From the NCBI GenBank assembly GCA_945645715.1, contig CALZFJ010000114.1, forward strand, positions 1 to 6,737: a stretch of DNA of 6,737 bases. The letters are read 5' to 3'. Position numbers and translations under genes: made by a program. The notes beneath the pieces are model-generated. The model ran no database searches. It was not told the DNA's origin and saw nothing but the letters and a program-made list of their open reading frames with translations. Below, one piece after another: positions 5,723 to 6,737 of the stretch (position 1 is the first letter of the stretch; each line of letters begins with the position of its first letter). The stretch comes from an uncultured Prevotellaceae bacterium. Its GTDB lineage: Bacteria > Bacteroidota > Bacteroidia > Bacteroidales > Muribaculaceae.

Positions 5723-6737
5723 ATGATAGTTTGCATTACTGAGAAACCAAGTGTGGCAAAGGACATTGCACAGATTCTCGGCGCCGGGGTGAAGCGTGAC
5801 GGCTTCTATGAGGGCAACGGGTATTGCGTGACGTGGACTTTCGGTCACCTCTGTACCCTTAAAGAGCCAAACGACTACACCGACCACTGGAAATCGTGGA
5901 GCCTTGGTGCTCTGCCCATGATTCCACAGCGATTTGGCATAAAACTCATCGACGACACAGGGATTAAGCGGCAGTTTCATGTGATTGAGACGCTTATCGG
6001 TCAAGCCGACGAGGTAATCAACTGCGGTGATGCCGGGCAGGAGGGTGAACTGATACAGCGATGGGTGATGCAGAAGGCACAGTGCACCAAGCCTGTGAAG
6101 CGACTGTGGATTTCATCGCTTACTGATGAAAGTATCCGCGAAGGCTTCAAGCAGTTGCGCCCTCAGAGCGACTTCAATTCGCTCTATCATGCCGGACTCT
6201 CGCGTGCCATCGGCGACTGGATTCTCGGAATGAATGCAACCAGGCTCTACACTCTGAAATATGCCCACGACCGCCATGTGCTCTCGATAGGGCGCGTGCA
6301 GACTCCTACGCTGGCACTGATTGTGGCGCGACAGAAGGAGATTGCCAATTTTGTGCCCGAGGACTATTGGGAGATTAAGACTCTCTATCGCACCGTAACC
6401 TTCAATTCCACCAAGGGACGCTACAAGAATGAGGCTGAAGCAGCCGAGGTGATTGCAAAGATAGGGGAGTTCCCGCTTACAGTGAAATCGGTGACTACGA
6501 AGAAGGGAAAGGAGGCTCCACCGCGTCTTTTCGACCTTACATCGCTTCAGGTGGAATGTAACCGTCGCTTCGGCTACTCGGCTGAGGAGACGCTGCGCTA
6601 CATTCAGTCGCTCTATGAGAAGAAAGTCACCACATATCCGCGTGTCGATACCACCTATCTTAGTGAGGATATCTATCCCAAGATTCCCGGCATCATGCAG
6701 GCTCTGGAACCGTACGCGGCACTTACTACTCGTGTGC
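5723..6737 (+). CDS. topB: DNA topoisomerase III (type IA), 3'-truncated
   Basis: The first 338 residues of a type IA topoisomerase are present; the gene runs off the right edge. Such enzymes cut one DNA strand through a 5'-phosphotyrosine and resolve recombination and replication intermediates. The N-terminal Toprim domain begins MIVCITEKPSVAKDIA with the catalytic Glu at residue 7, and its acidic motif is at 103-109 (DAGQEGE). SIGRVQTPTLALIVARQKEI (188-207) is a strong family signature, and the active-site Tyr is Y305 in VTTYPRVDTTYL. In the acidic motif the usual second Asp (DxDxE) is Gly105, while D103 and E107 remain. TopB rather than TopA is chosen from the start, the RVQTPTL context and overall similarity. 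The ATG at 5723 starts exactly at the conserved N-terminus. Its context, GTGGAAAATAATGATA, nearly equals that of dsbD. A plasmid or conjugative-element TopB is possible in Bacteroidetes, but the neighbours here are chromosomal housekeeping genes. Confidence 0.93.
   Translation, partial: MIVCITEKPSVAKDIAQILGAGVKRDGFYEGNGYCVTWTFGHLCTLKEPNDYTDHWKSWSLGALPMIPQRFGIKLIDDTGIKRQFHVIETLIGQADEVINCGDAGQEGELIQRWVMQKAQCTKPVKRLWISSLTDESIREGFKQLRPQSDFNSLYHAGLSRAIGDWILGMNATRLYTLKYAHDRHVLSIGRVQTPTLALIVARQKEIANFVPEDYWEIKTLYRTVTFNSTKGRYKNEAEAAEVIAKIGEFPLTVKSVTTKKGKEAPPRLFDLTSLQVECNRRFGYSAEETLRYIQSLYEKKVTTYPRVDTTYLSEDIYPKIPGIMQALEPYAALTTRV

Noticed and set aside
5612..6004. Minus-strand frame (130 codons) opposite the start of topB
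   Set aside because: The + strand encodes the conserved Toprim start of topoisomerase III; the antisense peptide has no recognizable domain.

Overview
The window is ordinary chromosomal housekeeping DNA, with every gene on the + strand. It looks like a member of the Bacteroidales. The evidence is: no Shine-Dalgarno sequence before any start codon; a promoter before dsbD that matches the Bacteroidetes -33/-7 consensus (TTTG, 20 nt, TAnnTTTG); A-rich start regions; roughly half G+C by eye; and protein variants typical of the phylum, such as the DsbD C-terminal domain and a topoisomerase III with DAGQEGE. Muribaculaceae or Prevotellaceae would fit, but the genus cannot be settled from this sequence.

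Layout: (1) bases 2-1141 are the C-terminal part of an M3-family zinc dipeptidyl carboxypeptidase (Dcp type), cut by the left edge. (2) Bases 1142-1333 are an unusual spacer: a purine-rich heptamer array, a short T-rich centre, then a pyrimidine-rich heptamer array. The two arms are largely complementary and end 3 nt before the next start codon. (3) Bases 1334-2668 encode an HD-domain dGTP triphosphohydrolase (dgt). (4) Bases 2669-2749 hold a clear promoter overlapped by a small inverted repeat. (5) Bases 2750-4729 encode a complete DsbD-type transmembrane thiol:disulfide interchange protein. (6) Bases 4730-4819 contain a 13-bp-stem hairpin. (7) Bases 4820-5608 encode MazG nucleotide pyrophosphohydrolase. 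(8) Bases 5609-5722 contain a G+C-rich fold followed by nine T's, probably a terminator. (9) From 5723 to the right edge is the N-terminal half of a DNA topoisomerase III (topB).

The genes do not form one pathway. dgt and mazG both hydrolyse nucleoside triphosphates and fit nucleotide-pool control, and topB acts on DNA recombination and replication intermediates. Dcp-type peptidase and DsbD belong to peptide breakdown and envelope redox. The hairpins and the promoter between genes suggest several separate transcription units. I see no mobile element, CRISPR array, RNA gene or defence system. The most unusual part is the heptamer fold-back before dgt. Smaller points are the Asp-to-Gly change in the TopB Toprim motif and a nearly identical start-codon context shared by dsbD and topB.
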